Assembly: GCA_016711505.1 (NCBI GenBank)
Contig: JADJSV010000020.1
Coordinates: 186,001 to 250,000, forward strand
Source of the DNA: Bacteroidota bacterium
GTDB taxonomy: Bacteria > Bacteroidota > Bacteroidia > AKYH767-A > 2013-40CM-41-45
Direction of reading: 5' to 3'
DNA: 64,000 nt
The notes under the pieces are model-generated. The model was not told where the DNA came from and made no database searches. It saw nothing but the letters and a program-made list of their open reading frames with translations. Below, in pieces: positions 1 to 8,990 of the stretch. Every line of letters begins with the position of its first letter. Position 1 is the first letter of the stretch. The position numbers and the translations under genes are program-made.

Positions 1-1845
1 TATTATTTTGAGCTTAGTACTGACTCAATTTTTTCAAATATCTATTATTACACTAACCAATATTATAGATGGACTGAATGGGATACACAAGGAAATTTAC
101 CAAGCGGTAAAACTTATGGGCATGTTAAGTGTAGGAATTATGTTACATCGGTCAGTTCGGCTTTTTCCCCAACCCAATCATTTGAAATCAATGCTTCACC
201 TTCGTTAAGCAATGCTCTTCCGAATACTACTTTTCAGGGTCAAAATAATTTTCAATTAAATATTTCAGGTTCAAGTACTCATTTTGAACAAGGCTCCCCA
301 ACAGAATCAACTTTTTTACGTCAATCTTCAACTATTATTAATCCATTTAAAACTAATCCTGATGGTAATTTTATATTGAAGGAACATTTTAATATTCCAG
401 TTAGTGCACCGATAGGATTATATGACCTTGTTTACTATAATCAGATAGATGATACATTAATTTATTATAATGCTGTTAACATTAATGGTAGTAATTCATT
501 TTCTGGCAAAGTATTTCTTGATTTAAACTTCAACGGAGTATTTGATAGTTCAGACGTTCCTTATAATAATGCAATATTGAATATTAGTCCATATAATGAA
601 ATCAGTGACTCATCTGGAGATTTTTCCGGTTATTTACCTAGTGGTACGTTTAATTTAAGTGTAGAAAATCTTCTTCCATACTTGAATTCGGTTCCGGCAG
701 ATTACACAATCAATTTTCCAGGGACTGGTGCAAGCTTGACAAATCGCGACTTTGCTGTCCAGATCGATTCCTTATTTCATGATCTGAACATCAACATTTC
801 TGCAAATCACTTTGTACGTGTGGGTGTAAGTGATGTCATTCGGATAAACTATATCAATCATGGTCCAATCTCTGAAGATGGACAGGTTAAATTTCTTCCT
901 GCACCGGGAATGGTTTTGGATTCAGTTTCTGATCCGGGATTCTCATTATCGGGCGATACAATGATCTGGAATTTTACGGGATTGAATTTTTTGCAATTCA
1001 ATGAAATAAGACTCTATTATTCAATTCCGCCAAGCTTGCCCATTGGAACAAATTTAAATCTGAATGCATGGATAGTCGGTAGTGTCGGACCTGATTATAC
1101 TCCGGGTAGAAATGTAGATTTTGCAAATCAAGAAGTGAGAGGTCCTTTTGACCCGAATATAAAATCAGTTTCACCTGAAAACTTATCACCGGCCTTAATT
1201 CCAAACGGAATTTCTTTGAAGTACACTATTGAATTTCAAAATACAGGAAATGATGTTGCATTTAATATTAGCATTCTCGACACAATTAGTCAAAACGTTG
1301 ATCTCTCTTCAATTCAGATAATCGGTGCAAGTGCTAATTACCGAATGATCATTTATCCCGGACGAGTAGTAGAATTCCGGTTCGATAATATAAATTTACC
1401 GGATAGTAATTCTAATGAACCCGGCAGCCATGGACTTATTAGTTACACAATAAATGCACTAACTACGTTGACTGTTCAAGATAGAATTCTGAATACAGCA
1501 TATATTTATTTTGATCATAATGCACCAATTGCTACAAATACTTCAATTACTACAATTGGTGTTGGTGTTGATGAACTAAGCTCAGACCAGCCAACGATTT
1601 CAGTTTATCCAAATCCAATTACTTCAAAAACAAAAATATCTTACGAACTGAATCAATCAACAACTGTAAAAGTGAACCTGATAAATTATCAGGGCAAAGT
1701 AATTCAGTGTCTTTTCGAAGGACAACAAGTACAAGGGATACATGAACTAATTTTTGATTCTGCACATCTGCCTTCAGGAATTTATTTCATTTCTGTGATT
1801 GATAATGCAGGTGTAAGAACCAAAAGAGTTATCTCTATGAAGTAA
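1..1845 (+). CDS. T9SS-exported protein, 5' end cut by window edge
   Basis: The frame is open from the first base of the window to the stop at 1843-1845, so this is the last 614 residues of a longer protein; an apparent internal start near 376 is only a TTG in an uninterrupted frame. The middle (nt about 490-720) looks like a SdrD/B-like or carboxypeptidase-regulatory beta domain (FSGKVFLDLNFNGVFDSSD). It is followed by a DUF7619-like segment starting FDPNIKSVSPE and ending in an AYIYFDHNAPIATN motif, seen in many Bacteroidota surface proteins. The last 85 residues are a type A T9SS C-terminal sorting domain (SVYPNPITSKTKISY, then LPSGIYFISV and a basic end). The protein is expected to cross the outer membrane by T9SS and stay on the surface or be released. 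The substrate or adhesive role is unknown. The T9SS call is firm; the middle domain names are from memory. Confidence 0.85.
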   Translation, partial: YYFELSTDSIFSNIYYYTNQYYRWTEWDTQGNLPSGKTYGHVKCRNYVTSVSSAFSPTQSFEINASPSLSNALPNTTFQGQNNFQLNISGSSTHFEQGSPTESTFLRQSSTIINPFKTNPDGNFILKEHFNIPVSAPIGLYDLVYYNQIDDTLIYYNAVNINGSNSFSGKVFLDLNFNGVFDSSDVPYNNAILNISPYNEISDSSGDFSGYLPSGTFNLSVENLLPYLNSVPADYTINFPGTGASLTNRDFAVQIDSLFHDLNINISANHFVRVGVSDVIRINYINHGPISEDGQVKFLPAPGMVLDSVSDPGFSLSGDTMIWNFTGLNFLQFNEIRLYYSIPPSLPIGTNLNLNAWIVGSVGPDYTPGRNVDFANQEVRGPFDPNIKSVSPENLSPALIPNGISLKYTIEFQNTGNDVAFNISILDTISQNVDLSSIQIIGASANYRMIIYPGRVVEFRFDNINLPDSNSNEPGSHGLISYTINALTTLTVQDRILNTAYIYFDHNAPIATNTSITTIGVGVDELSSDQPTISVYPNPITSKTKISYELNQSTTVKVNLINYQGKVIQCLFEGQQVQGIHELIFDSAHLPSGIYFISVIDNAGVRTKRVISMK

Positions 1846-1944
1846 ATATGGAAAAGATTAAAACCTGAATATTTATATGCATGAAATGATAGAAATTGAG
1901 TTGCTGTAAGAAAATTTTACAACCTTGAAAATAATCAAGTTCAT

Positions 1945-2904
1945 TTAATTTTCAAGGAAAGCATTAATTTCTCTCAGTAGTAAATTTCTTTCATCGATCT
2001 GCGGATTATGCCCGGAGTTTTCAAACATTATAAATTTTGCTTGTGGGCAGAATTTTTTATATTCAAGAGTTAATTTTGGATTGCACATTCGGTCATACCT
2101 TCCCGTCATTATCAATATTGGCATAGGAAGATTTATTAATTCTTTTGTGACATCATAAGTTGCAGCATCACCACTAAGTGTGAAATCGCCATCTGCGCCA
2201 ACTATCTGATAATATACTCGATGGTTAAAGCTCACTTGGCAACTGTCAGGAAGATCAAATGTATTGTCAGTGCAATAACCATGAACAAAATTCAATGGAA
2301 ACTTTTCATATAATTCATAATGTATTTTATCCGATGAACGATATCCTTTTTCTCTTAAAGCCAGAACAGCGTCCCAGACTTCAGGCATTTGATTTGAAAA
2401 TATGTAATTGTATTCATCATTAGTTTCCTGCCACATTTTTCCGCTATATAAACCGCTGACGATAATAAGTTGTTCGACATGTTGCGGAAATTTTATTGCA
2501 TATAATTGTGCAACCAGACTTCCGTAAGAATGACCTAACACATTTATTTTTTCATATCCAAGCGTTTTGCGGATAGCTTTCCAGATGTCAAACATCGCCT
2601 TCAATAGAATATTCAATTGGTGAATATGCAGTATCAGATTTTCCTCTTCCGAAAAAGTCGATAAAGATCAGCGTGGATGAATCACTCAATCCATCATAAC
2701 TATGCATATCTGCATGCGATGAACCCGGTCCACCATAATAAGAAACAAAGGCTTTCCGTTTCCAAAAGATTCTATCCATAATTTATGTCCATTGGCAATA
2801 ACAAATCTTCCGGAAGGTTTTAGAATTGATTTTTCATCTTTTGAATTGCATCCTGAATTCAAAATATAAAATGCCAGGATAATTAAGATGTAAGATGTTT
2901 GCTG
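1945..2904 (-). pseudogene. Alpha/beta-hydrolase lipoprotein (proline iminopeptidase-like), frameshifted
   Basis: Read on the minus strand, three pieces in different frames make one hydrolase. The first has a lipobox-like stretch (ILNSGC, Cys codon at 2848-2850) and runs through KLWIESFGNGKP. The second carries the oxyanion motif GGPGSSHADMHSYDG and FFGRGKSD. The third (from about 2597) has the nucleophile elbow GHSYGS, the acid in GRYDRMCNP and the histidine in SGHNPQID. The complete catalytic triad is present, so the protein was recently functional. One frameshift lies near 2750-2765 and one near 2584-2597 (GATGTTTGACATC). No ATG was found for the first piece; the upstream stop is at 2905-2907. 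It could be a true pseudogene or a good gene with consensus indels. The 3' end faces the T9SS gene. Confidence 0.7.
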
Positions 2905-2970
2905 TTAATAAAAAGTCATACTTTAAATTCTGACAGTTGCAATATTCTTCGAATATACATACAATTCCAT

Positions 2971-2978
2971 TATATTTG
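2971..2978 (+). promoter_or_regulatory. Bacteroidota -7 box abutting the start of the O-antigen ligase gene
   Basis: TATATTTG is a perfect TAnnTTTG -7 element. Only four bases separate it from the ATG at 2983, so transcription would start at or next to the start codon (a leaderless or nearly leaderless mRNA). No TTG lies at the usual 19-22 base spacing, the nearest being 31 bases upstream, so this is a half-supported call. Confidence 0.4.
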
Positions 2979-2982
2979 GCCA

Positions 2983-4822
2983 ATGAAGAAGTTGATTCTG
3001 CCCAACATTTTATTTTTAATTCTTCCTCTTTTTGGTTGTGCATTGATCTATTCGGATTCGATCATCGATAGTGCACTTATTCCCCGCTTCTTATTTTCTA
3101 CACTGTGGTTTCTTGTGGCTGCAATATGGTTTCTGGCCCAGGTCAAAAGAGGAAGTCAATTTGCAATTTCTATAGTTAATCCTGTCTCGATATTGTTTCT
3201 GATCTGGTTAGTTTCAACCCTTATTTCAGGAATGAATGCTCTCAATCAAACTGAGTTTTTGATTGAAGTCCAGAAAGTATTTTTATACTTTTCTGTTTAC
3301 ATCGGGTTCACAGTGTTTTTAAGCAGAGAAAATCTCTTTGAGAAAGAATTGTTTCTAAAAGTAGTTTTATCACTGGTCTCTTTGTTGTTGATGATCGGTG
3401 TCTACCAATACTATGAATATAATTGTAGCCTGACCAGCAGAGGAATGACGAAAGTATCGGCATTAATGAATAACAGGAATTTGTTTGCAGAGTATCTTGG
3501 ACTTTGTTTACCTTTTGTTTTTTGTGGATGTATGTTGCTAAAGAATGCATGGAGAATCCTGGCTGTCGTTTTAAGTCTTTTTTTCACTTATAGCAATTAT
3601 GTTACTATTTACAAGATCTGTATATGTTGCTGCTTCTGCGGCAATGTTCTTTTCAGGTCTTTTGTTTCTTTTATTGAAATTGAACCAGGGATTTAAAATC
3701 GCAATTTCAGGAAAATCTAAAATTGTTCTGCTGGTTTCTTTAGTTCTGATTGGAACTATTGCCGTCAAGTTAAACCGGCAATCTGACGGAGCAATAAAGG
3801 AACGAATATTGTCAGTGTTCGAATTCGATAAAGGCAGCGCCGGCGGACGTATTAAAGTATGGAAGATCTCAGGGCAAATGATCAAAGACTCAGGTTTTTT
3901 TGGAGTGGGAGCCGGAAACTGGAAGATAAATTTTGAATCATATGGATTTAATCAGAATGGCGAAATCTTTACGACTGAACCACTCAACGATTATTTGGGA
4001 ATCTATTGTGAATCGGGATTGCTTGGCTTTATTGGATATGCAGGAATGATCGTTGCCGGAATTTTTCTACTGATAAAAAGATTGTTTCTGTGTAAAGACA
4101 AAGTTGATTATTTTGAGTTTGCAGTCTTAACTTCATTAATAACCTTTGCAATAATTTCCTTTTTCAATTTTCCGAAAGACAGGATAGAGCCTTCAATAAT
4201 GATGTGTTTCTTACTTGCATTTGCTTCGATTGGTAATTCTGATAAAAAGGAATATGGTTCAAGAAAAATAATCGTAGGTATTACATTGGTTTTAATTTTA
4301 ATCAGCACATATAATCTTTGGGCATGGACTGAGCGCTTTCAGGCAGAACAACATCTGGCAAAAGCTTTACAAGCACGCGAAAATCAGCAATGGGGGACGG
4401 TAGTTCGTGAAATAAATAAAGGCAGGAGTAAATATTACAGTTTAGATCCGACTACAACACCAATGAACTGGTATAGTGGGATTGCTCATTATTCACTGGG
4501 AGATCTGGAGTCAGCACACAAAGATTTTAAACTGGCGTATGCCGAAAATCCATTCCATCTTCATGTAATAAATAATCTTGCAACTACAACTGCAATGAAA
4601 AATGAAAATGAAACTGCAATTAATTTATTTGAAGAAGCTCTTGCTATCAACCCGCTTTTTTATGATGCTATTTATAACGAAGTTGCTGTCCTCTATAAAT
4701 TGCAACGATACGATGATGCATTAAAAATTTTAGATACATGGAAAAGACGTCGTGAACCGAAGGTGCGGGAGTATATCAAGCTTATAAAAGAAGCTAAAGG
4801 AAAAAATCAATTGCGAAATTGA
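2983..4822 (+). pseudogene. O-antigen ligase family membrane protein with C-terminal TPRs, frameshifted
   Basis: The start is the ATG at 2983 (MKKLILPN), which opens directly into a membrane segment. Residues 1-200 hold several hydrophobic helices and read up to a run of seven T at 3578-3584. Removing one T joins this frame to the second frame (IAIMLLFTRSVYVAA), which continues to 4822. After the join come more helices, the periplasmic loop GVGAGNWKINFESYG typical of the Wzy_C/O-antigen ligase family, more helices, and about 150 soluble residues with TPR-like repeats (SAHKDFKLAYAENP, AINLFEEALAINP). The combined length is about 613 residues. Such proteins join polysaccharide chains to lipid A-core or to glycoproteins at the periplasmic face. 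The homopolymer position suggests either a sequencing indel or a recent slip. Confidence 0.75.
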
Positions 4823-4837
4823 ATTGTTGAATCACCT

Positions 4838-5578
4838 TTAGATATTTCCTTTAAGATGTTTTTTCATTTCTGAAATAACTTTCTCTTTCAATGCCGGTAT
4901 ATCATCCTGTGTCATTCCTTTTGTTGAAATAGGCTCCGACCATACGCAATGTAGAACACCAGGAGATAATTCAATTGGGCGCATTGGAGAAAGTAATTTG
5001 CCTGTATTCAAAAGTGTAAGTGCAGCAATTGGAACCTGCGATTCTATAGCAAGACGAAAAGCGCCATCTCTGAAATCCAATAATGGTTCGGAACTTTTAT
5101 TTCTCGTTCCTTCAGGGAAAATAAAAACTGAAATTCCTTCGCGGATATTTTTCTGCATATTCTCCATACTTTTTGCGCGGGCATATTTATCTTTTCTGTT
5201 AACTGAAATATATAGATTTCGAATAATATATCCCATTAACGGAATTTTCGTCAATTCTTCTTTTGCAAGATATTTAAACACATGGTCAGTTGCAATAGCA
5301 TCAGCCGGAATATCCAGTTGCGATAAATGATTTGCAATAAAAACATAAGTTTCTTCCTTTTTCAGAAGATGTTTGTTTTTTATTTTCAGGCGGATACCAA
5401 AAAAGATAAAAAGCGTTCTTGCCCAGTTTCTTGATACATATTTATGTGCGATTCCTGCTGCTTTTGACTTGTTTGCAAAAGTGAAGATAGCGAAGTAGCA
5501 AATTATAGCAATGAACAGAGTGATAACAAATATGATCAGGCCATAAATACCCCAGATCGCTTTTAAGATTCGGATCAT
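4838..5578 (-). CDS. plsC: 1-acyl-sn-glycerol-3-phosphate acyltransferase
   Basis: 246 residues. It starts with a long hydrophobic segment (about residues 8-35) that anchors the enzyme in the inner membrane. The acyltransferase HX4D motif is at His84 to Asp89 (NHLSQLD), and the glycerol-phosphate binding motif FPEGTR is at 154-159 followed by the usual FRDGAFRLAI. It transfers an acyl chain to the sn-2 position of lysophosphatidate to give phosphatidate, the second step of phospholipid synthesis. The length is normal. It converges with the O-antigen ligase gene (15-base gap) and lies 26 bases after the next minus-strand gene, so the two may be co-transcribed. The family is certain; the exact acceptor could be another lysolipid. 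Confidence 0.9.
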   Translation of the reverse strand: MIRILKAIWGIYGLIIFVITLFIAIICYFAIFTFANKSKAAGIAHKYVSRNWARTLFIFFGIRLKIKNKHLLKKEETYVFIANHLSQLDIPADAIATDHVFKYLAKEELTKIPLMGYIIRNLYISVNRKDKYARAKSMENMQKNIREGISVFIFPEGTRNKSSEPLLDFRDGAFRLAIESQVPIAALTLLNTGKLLSPMRPIELSPGVLHCVWSEPISTKGMTQDDIPALKEKVISEMKKHLKGNI

Positions 5579-5604
5579 GATTTTAATATTGAATTTTCAT
5601 TTGA

Positions 5605-6975
5605 TCAGTGCGCAAGTACGACATTATATTTTAATTGCAGACCTTTTTTCCAATGTTGATTTACATAATACAATGTATCAGTTGAAAATTCAGCATGATA
5701 GTTCATGCCCGGAGCGGGTAGTGGAGAAAATTCAGCTATACCGGTGAAATTTTCATTATTCAGTTCAACGATTCTTGCAATCCTTTCATCGTATGTTTCT
5801 GCAAACACTTTTGTAACGCGGTATTGCTTAATGTTTTCATAAAAAAGATAGATTATTGAAAAGAAGAAAGCTATAGATGAAATTTTTAATATGTGAGATT
5901 CCTTTTTGAACAACATACCTGTCAGAGTGAATAAAATGGCAAAAGAGATCGTTAGAACTAAAGTTATGATCAACAAAGCTCTTGCCGGACCAGTCTCACC
6001 AAGTATGAAAACTGTTGGGAACAGGCAGATAAAAATTGCAGCAAATGTTAATAGAAGAATGACGAAAATATTTCTAATGATGGCATATGTCTTGTTCTGT
6101 AACATTTCCTGAATGTAGAATCCAAAGGCAATCCATGGTAATCCAAAAATAACAAATAAATGTATTTTCGAAGGGATATACTGAATTAAGATCTTTCCAA
6201 AAGAACGAAACAGAATTTCACATTTTTGAAAAAGTGACAAGGATGGTAATAGTGCATTTCTATGAAAAGTTCCCGGTGAAAGGGTAGAAATTAAAAAAGA
6301 GGCAAAGATCAGAATCATCATCAATAACAAACTTCTGTTTTTTGAGCTGGCTTTGAACACTTCAATTCCCTCTGAACGGATCTTGAAAGTTACAAACAGA
6401 AGAGAAAACAAAATCATCAGGACAGCAAATGATTCGGAAGCACTTCCGATATACAGAGAAGAGAAGATAAGCAATGCAGGTGTGTAAAATCTTTTTTTAT
6501 TGTTCAGATATAGGTTGACGAGGATCAATCCGAAGATAATACTCCACACATATGTCGTGACACTTATAAACCAAAACCAGTTTTCGCCGACGGAAAATGC
6601 ACATAAGACAAGCGAAGCGATAATGAGTAATGGTGGGAAGTCGCTGTTAAAATCATTTTCGTCAACATCATACCAATTGTAAATTTTGTAAAAAAGAGAG
6701 GAGAGGATTAAATACAATGTAGCAAATGTTAAAATGAAAAATCCCGCAAGAAAGTATTTGAAACCTGAGAGTTTTAATAACATCAGACTTACAAAATGAC
6801 TCAGCCAGCGTCCACTGAAATCAGTATACTGAAATATCATTCCACCAATTGCCCCAGCCGATTTTTCCAGAAACAAAAAATAATAATCATCCGCAGCAAA
6901 ACGCGCGTTAAATGATAATATCACCAGCAACAGCAGAAGTAAGATTGTGAAACTGTATGTGAAGCCTTTGAACAC
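5605..6975 (-). CDS. Polytopic membrane protein, DUF6056-like
   Basis: 456 residues with roughly ten to twelve predicted transmembrane helices over residues 1-385 and a C-terminal soluble tail of about 70 residues. Near the N terminus, after the first helix, it has the acidic motif AADDYYF followed by SGRWLSH. This arrangement resembles DUF6056 and GT-C type glycosyltransferases, where a DD or DE pair in the first outer loop is functional. The neighbouring O-antigen ligase gene fits a role in envelope glycan work, but that is inference. The 266 bases upstream of the start are filled with short tandem repeats, leaving little room for a normal promoter unless it lies within them or in the gene upstream. 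The membrane topology is visible; the family name is from memory. Confidence 0.6.
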   Translation of the reverse strand: MFKGFTYSFTILLLLLLVILSFNARFAADDYYFLFLEKSAGAIGGMIFQYTDFSGRWLSHFVSLMLLKLSGFKYFLAGFFILTFATLYLILSSLFYKIYNWYDVDENDFNSDFPPLLIIASLVLCAFSVGENWFWFISVTTYVWSIIFGLILVNLYLNNKKRFYTPALLIFSSLYIGSASESFAVLMILFSLLFVTFKIRSEGIEVFKASSKNRSLLLMMILIFASFLISTLSPGTFHRNALLPSLSLFQKCEILFRSFGKILIQYIPSKIHLFVIFGLPWIAFGFYIQEMLQNKTYAIIRNIFVILLLTFAAIFICLFPTVFILGETGPARALLIITLVLTISFAILFTLTGMLFKKESHILKISSIAFFFSIIYLFYENIKQYRVTKVFAETYDERIARIVELNNENFTGIAEFSPLPAPGMNYHAEFSTDTLYYVNQHWKKGLQLKYNVVLAH

Positions 6976-6980
6976 TTTTT

Positions 6981-7022
6981 TAACTAATAACTAATAACTA
7001 ATAACTAATAACTAATAACTAA
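6981..7022. repeat. Heptamer array, TAACTAA x6
   Basis: Six exact tandem copies of TAACTAA run from 6981 to 7022, starting five bases before the start of the membrane protein gene on the other strand. The unit puts stop codons in all three plus-strand frames. The same unit, read from the other strand (TTAGTTA), appears twice at 37169-37182. Confidence 0.95.
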
Positions 7023-7078
7023 TAGTGAGTAATGAAAAAATATTTTATTTTTAAAGAAGGGTTGCTTGATCATATTTA

Positions 7079-7119
7079 TTTTCACTTTTACTTTTCACTT
7101 TTCACTTTTCACTTTTCAC
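7079..7119. repeat. Heptamer array, TTTTCAC
   Basis: One TTTTCAC unit, one shortened unit (TTTTAC) and four exact TTTTCAC units in tandem. The same unit (AAAAGTG on the other strand) forms arrays at 22598-22632 and 55871-55902, so this is a dispersed family and not a single microsatellite. Confidence 0.93.
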
Positions 7120-7130
7120 TTTCTTCTTTT

Positions 7131-7240
7131 CACTTCATTCCACTTCATTCCACTTCATTCCACTTCATTTCACTTCATTTTACTTCATTTCACTTCACTT
7201 CACTTCATTTCACTTCATTCCACTTCATTCCACTTCTTCA
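7131..7240. repeat. Decamer array, CACTTCATTY x11
   Basis: Eleven consecutive 10-base units (consensus CACTTCATTC or CACTTCATTT, with single-base variants such as TACTTCATTT and CACTTCACTT) fill 7131-7240 and end two bases before the stop codon of the DUF4442 gene. The adjacent TTTTCAC array shares the TTTCACTT core, so the decamer may have grown from it. Open frames seen across it are low-complexity artefacts. Confidence 0.93.
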
Positions 7241-7241
7241 T

Positions 7242-7745
7242 TCAAGCCGTCCGTACTTTATTCCACTTCTTCAACTGCCAGTTGATCTCACCGGTACAGA
7301 TGTGGTTTTTGTCTGTGTCGTAAACATCAACTTTCATTAAATAAAATACAGAGTCCTGAGTTTTTAATGGAGTGAAAACATTTTGTTCCAGCATTTGTGG
7401 AGTAAGGTGCAGGATAACAGATACATTTTTCTTTGCCTGAAAATGATATGTCATCTTCATTTCTTTCATAATTATTCTCAGATCATCTCTTCCAATAACT
7501 TTTATTAAAGTCAATCCGGAAACAAATTCGGATAAAGTTGCAAGTGCACATGCATGAATTCCATTAATGTGATTCCTGTTGATTCTCCAATAGGGAAGTT
7601 GAATGTGAAAGCCATCTTTGAAAACCTCAAGTATTCTGAATCCATGTGGGCGATTAAAAGGAATAGAATAACTAAGAACGAACTGCAGAATTCTCCTGCT
7701 AAAAGCAGAGCTTTCAGCCTTTAACATCAGCTTTTGAATTTTCAT
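7242..7745 (-). CDS. DUF4442 domain protein (hotdog-fold thioesterase-like)
   Basis: 167 residues without signal peptide. It matches the DUF4442/PaaI-like hotdog family: an N-terminal helix, PFNRPHGFRI, the central helix GIHACALATLSEFVSGLTLI, and long beta strands afterwards (MKMTYHFQAKKNVSVIL). Members are thought to hydrolyse or bind acyl-CoA thioesters, but most are uncharacterised. It lies 16 bases downstream of the nitronate monooxygenase-like gene on the same strand and is probably co-transcribed. Together with the beta-oxidation operon just beyond, this points to acyl-CoA metabolism, which is inference. The stop codon sits directly against the tandem decamer array. Confidence 0.75.
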   Translation of the reverse strand: MKIQKLMLKAESSAFSRRILQFVLSYSIPFNRPHGFRILEVFKDGFHIQLPYWRINRNHINGIHACALATLSEFVSGLTLIKVIGRDDLRIIMKEMKMTYHFQAKKNVSVILHLTPQMLEQNVFTPLKTQDSVFYLMKVDVYDTDKNHICTGEINWQLKKWNKVRTA

Positions 7746-7761
7746 ATCAGATGATTAATTG

Positions 7762-8775
7762 TCAATTTGAAATTTGATTCTGAACTTTTAAATAAGCTTC
7801 ATAAAATTCTTTCTCGATCTCGCTCACGATTTCTTTTATTGGCTGAATTTTCTTGACAAGTTCTACCGTTTGACCTGCACACCAAAGATTATTGTAATTA
7901 CCCGGCTTAACGGCATCTTCAAGCCAGTTAAATCCACGTCGCTGGATGATCATCTTAAAAAACTTTTTGGTCCGTGGATTATTACTCATCCATTTTTCAA
8001 ACCAGTTTTGTTTCGTTCCAAGCTTTTTGGCGAAATCAGTATTTATGATAGTACAAGGTGTCCCGCTGATTCTTTCCGTGAGCACAATGTCTTCCATATG
8101 TGAATTAATGATCGCCTCTTTGTATTCTTTTGAAACAGTTGCTTCTGTACTAGCTATGAAACGGGTTCCACTGTAACCTACTGCAGCACCTGCAGCAATT
8201 GCACTGAACAAAGTTGAACCATTTGCTATTCCTCCTGCTGCAAGAATTGGTACGTTAGGAAATTCTTTTCGCAGAGCCTGGATTAGCATGCTAACAGGAT
8301 AAGGTCCTGCATGTCCTCCGGCTCCTTGTCCGACGGCAACAAATCCATCGCATCCCAGATCAGCACATTTTTTTGCATGGATCAGATTAGTCACATCACA
8401 GAAGACTTTTCCGCCATATGCATGTGCACCTTTAATTGTTTCCTCCGGATTGCCAAGAGAGGTGATGAAAACGGGAACTTTCTTCGAAAGGCAGATTGCC
8501 AGATGCTTTTGAGACCATGGATTTGCTTTTTGTACTATGATATTTACACCATAATTTCCTTGTTGCCCCGATCTGCCGGCCATGAAATTGTTCAAATCGT
8601 CTAGTACCCCTTCCAATTCACCTTCATTTCTGAAATTCAATGACGGGAAACAACCTAAAATTCCTGCTGAAACCGCTTCTTTTACCATTGGTACTGTAGT
8701 CACTAAAAACATAGGCGCCATCACTAATGGAAAACGGATATTTAGTGCCTCTGTAAGGTTGTTTTTGAAATTCAT
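7762..8775 (-). CDS. NAD(P)H-dependent flavin oxidoreductase, nitronate monooxygenase family
   Basis: 337 residues, a TIM-barrel FMN enzyme. The N-terminal FPLVMAPMF strand, the GQGAGGHAG motif with the conserved His155, and the phosphate-binding segments ILAAGGIANG and GAAVGYSGTRF match class II nitronate monooxygenases (2-nitropropane dioxygenase family). These oxidise nitronates such as propionate-3-nitronate; related family members reduce enoyl-acyl carrier protein (FabK), so the substrate is not fixed by sequence. The gene is the first of a two-gene unit with the DUF4442 protein. It is divergent from the beta-oxidation operon, with 215 bases between them, and has its own -7 box. Confidence 0.85.
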   Translation of the reverse strand: MNFKNNLTEALNIRFPLVMAPMFLVTTVPMVKEAVSAGILGCFPSLNFRNEGELEGVLDDLNNFMAGRSGQQGNYGVNIIVQKANPWSQKHLAICLSKKVPVFITSLGNPEETIKGAHAYGGKVFCDVTNLIHAKKCADLGCDGFVAVGQGAGGHAGPYPVSMLIQALRKEFPNVPILAAGGIANGSTLFSAIAAGAAVGYSGTRFIASTEATVSKEYKEAIINSHMEDIVLTERISGTPCTIINTDFAKKLGTKQNWFEKWMSNNPRTKKFFKMIIQRRGFNWLEDAVKPGNYNNLWCAGQTVELVKKIQPIKEIVSEIEKEFYEAYLKVQNQISN

Positions 8776-8797
8776 TTCTTTTAGACAATTTAATTTA

Positions 8798-8805
8798 CAA
8801 ACCTA
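8798..8805 (-). promoter_or_regulatory. -7 box upstream of the flavin oxidoreductase gene
   Basis: On the minus strand this reads TAGGTTTG, a perfect TAnnTTTG element, 22 bases before the ATG at 8775. No clear TTG is seen at -33. Confidence 0.45.
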
Positions 8806-8990
8806 AGTTTATTTGTTGGTAAAAGTCCTGATTGAAATGTAGCTTTTACAGTCGAAATTGTTAACAAACGCTGAATAAAAAAAATAGATTTTTAGCTCAG
8901 GAACGGCTAAAAACTATACTTTGGCACACATCAGAGCATCTCAATCGGGACCCAAAAATAAGGTCTCCGATTTTGTATTGATTATAACAC

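Noticed and set aside
376..1845. A gene starting at the TTG near 376
   Set aside because: The frame is open to base 1 and the upstream translation looks like coding sequence, so this is an internal codon of a truncated gene.
7032..7340. Overlapping open frames with Phe/His/Ser-rich low-complexity translation
   Set aside because: They are read through the TTTTCAC and CACTTCATT arrays and have no composition or start typical of a gene.
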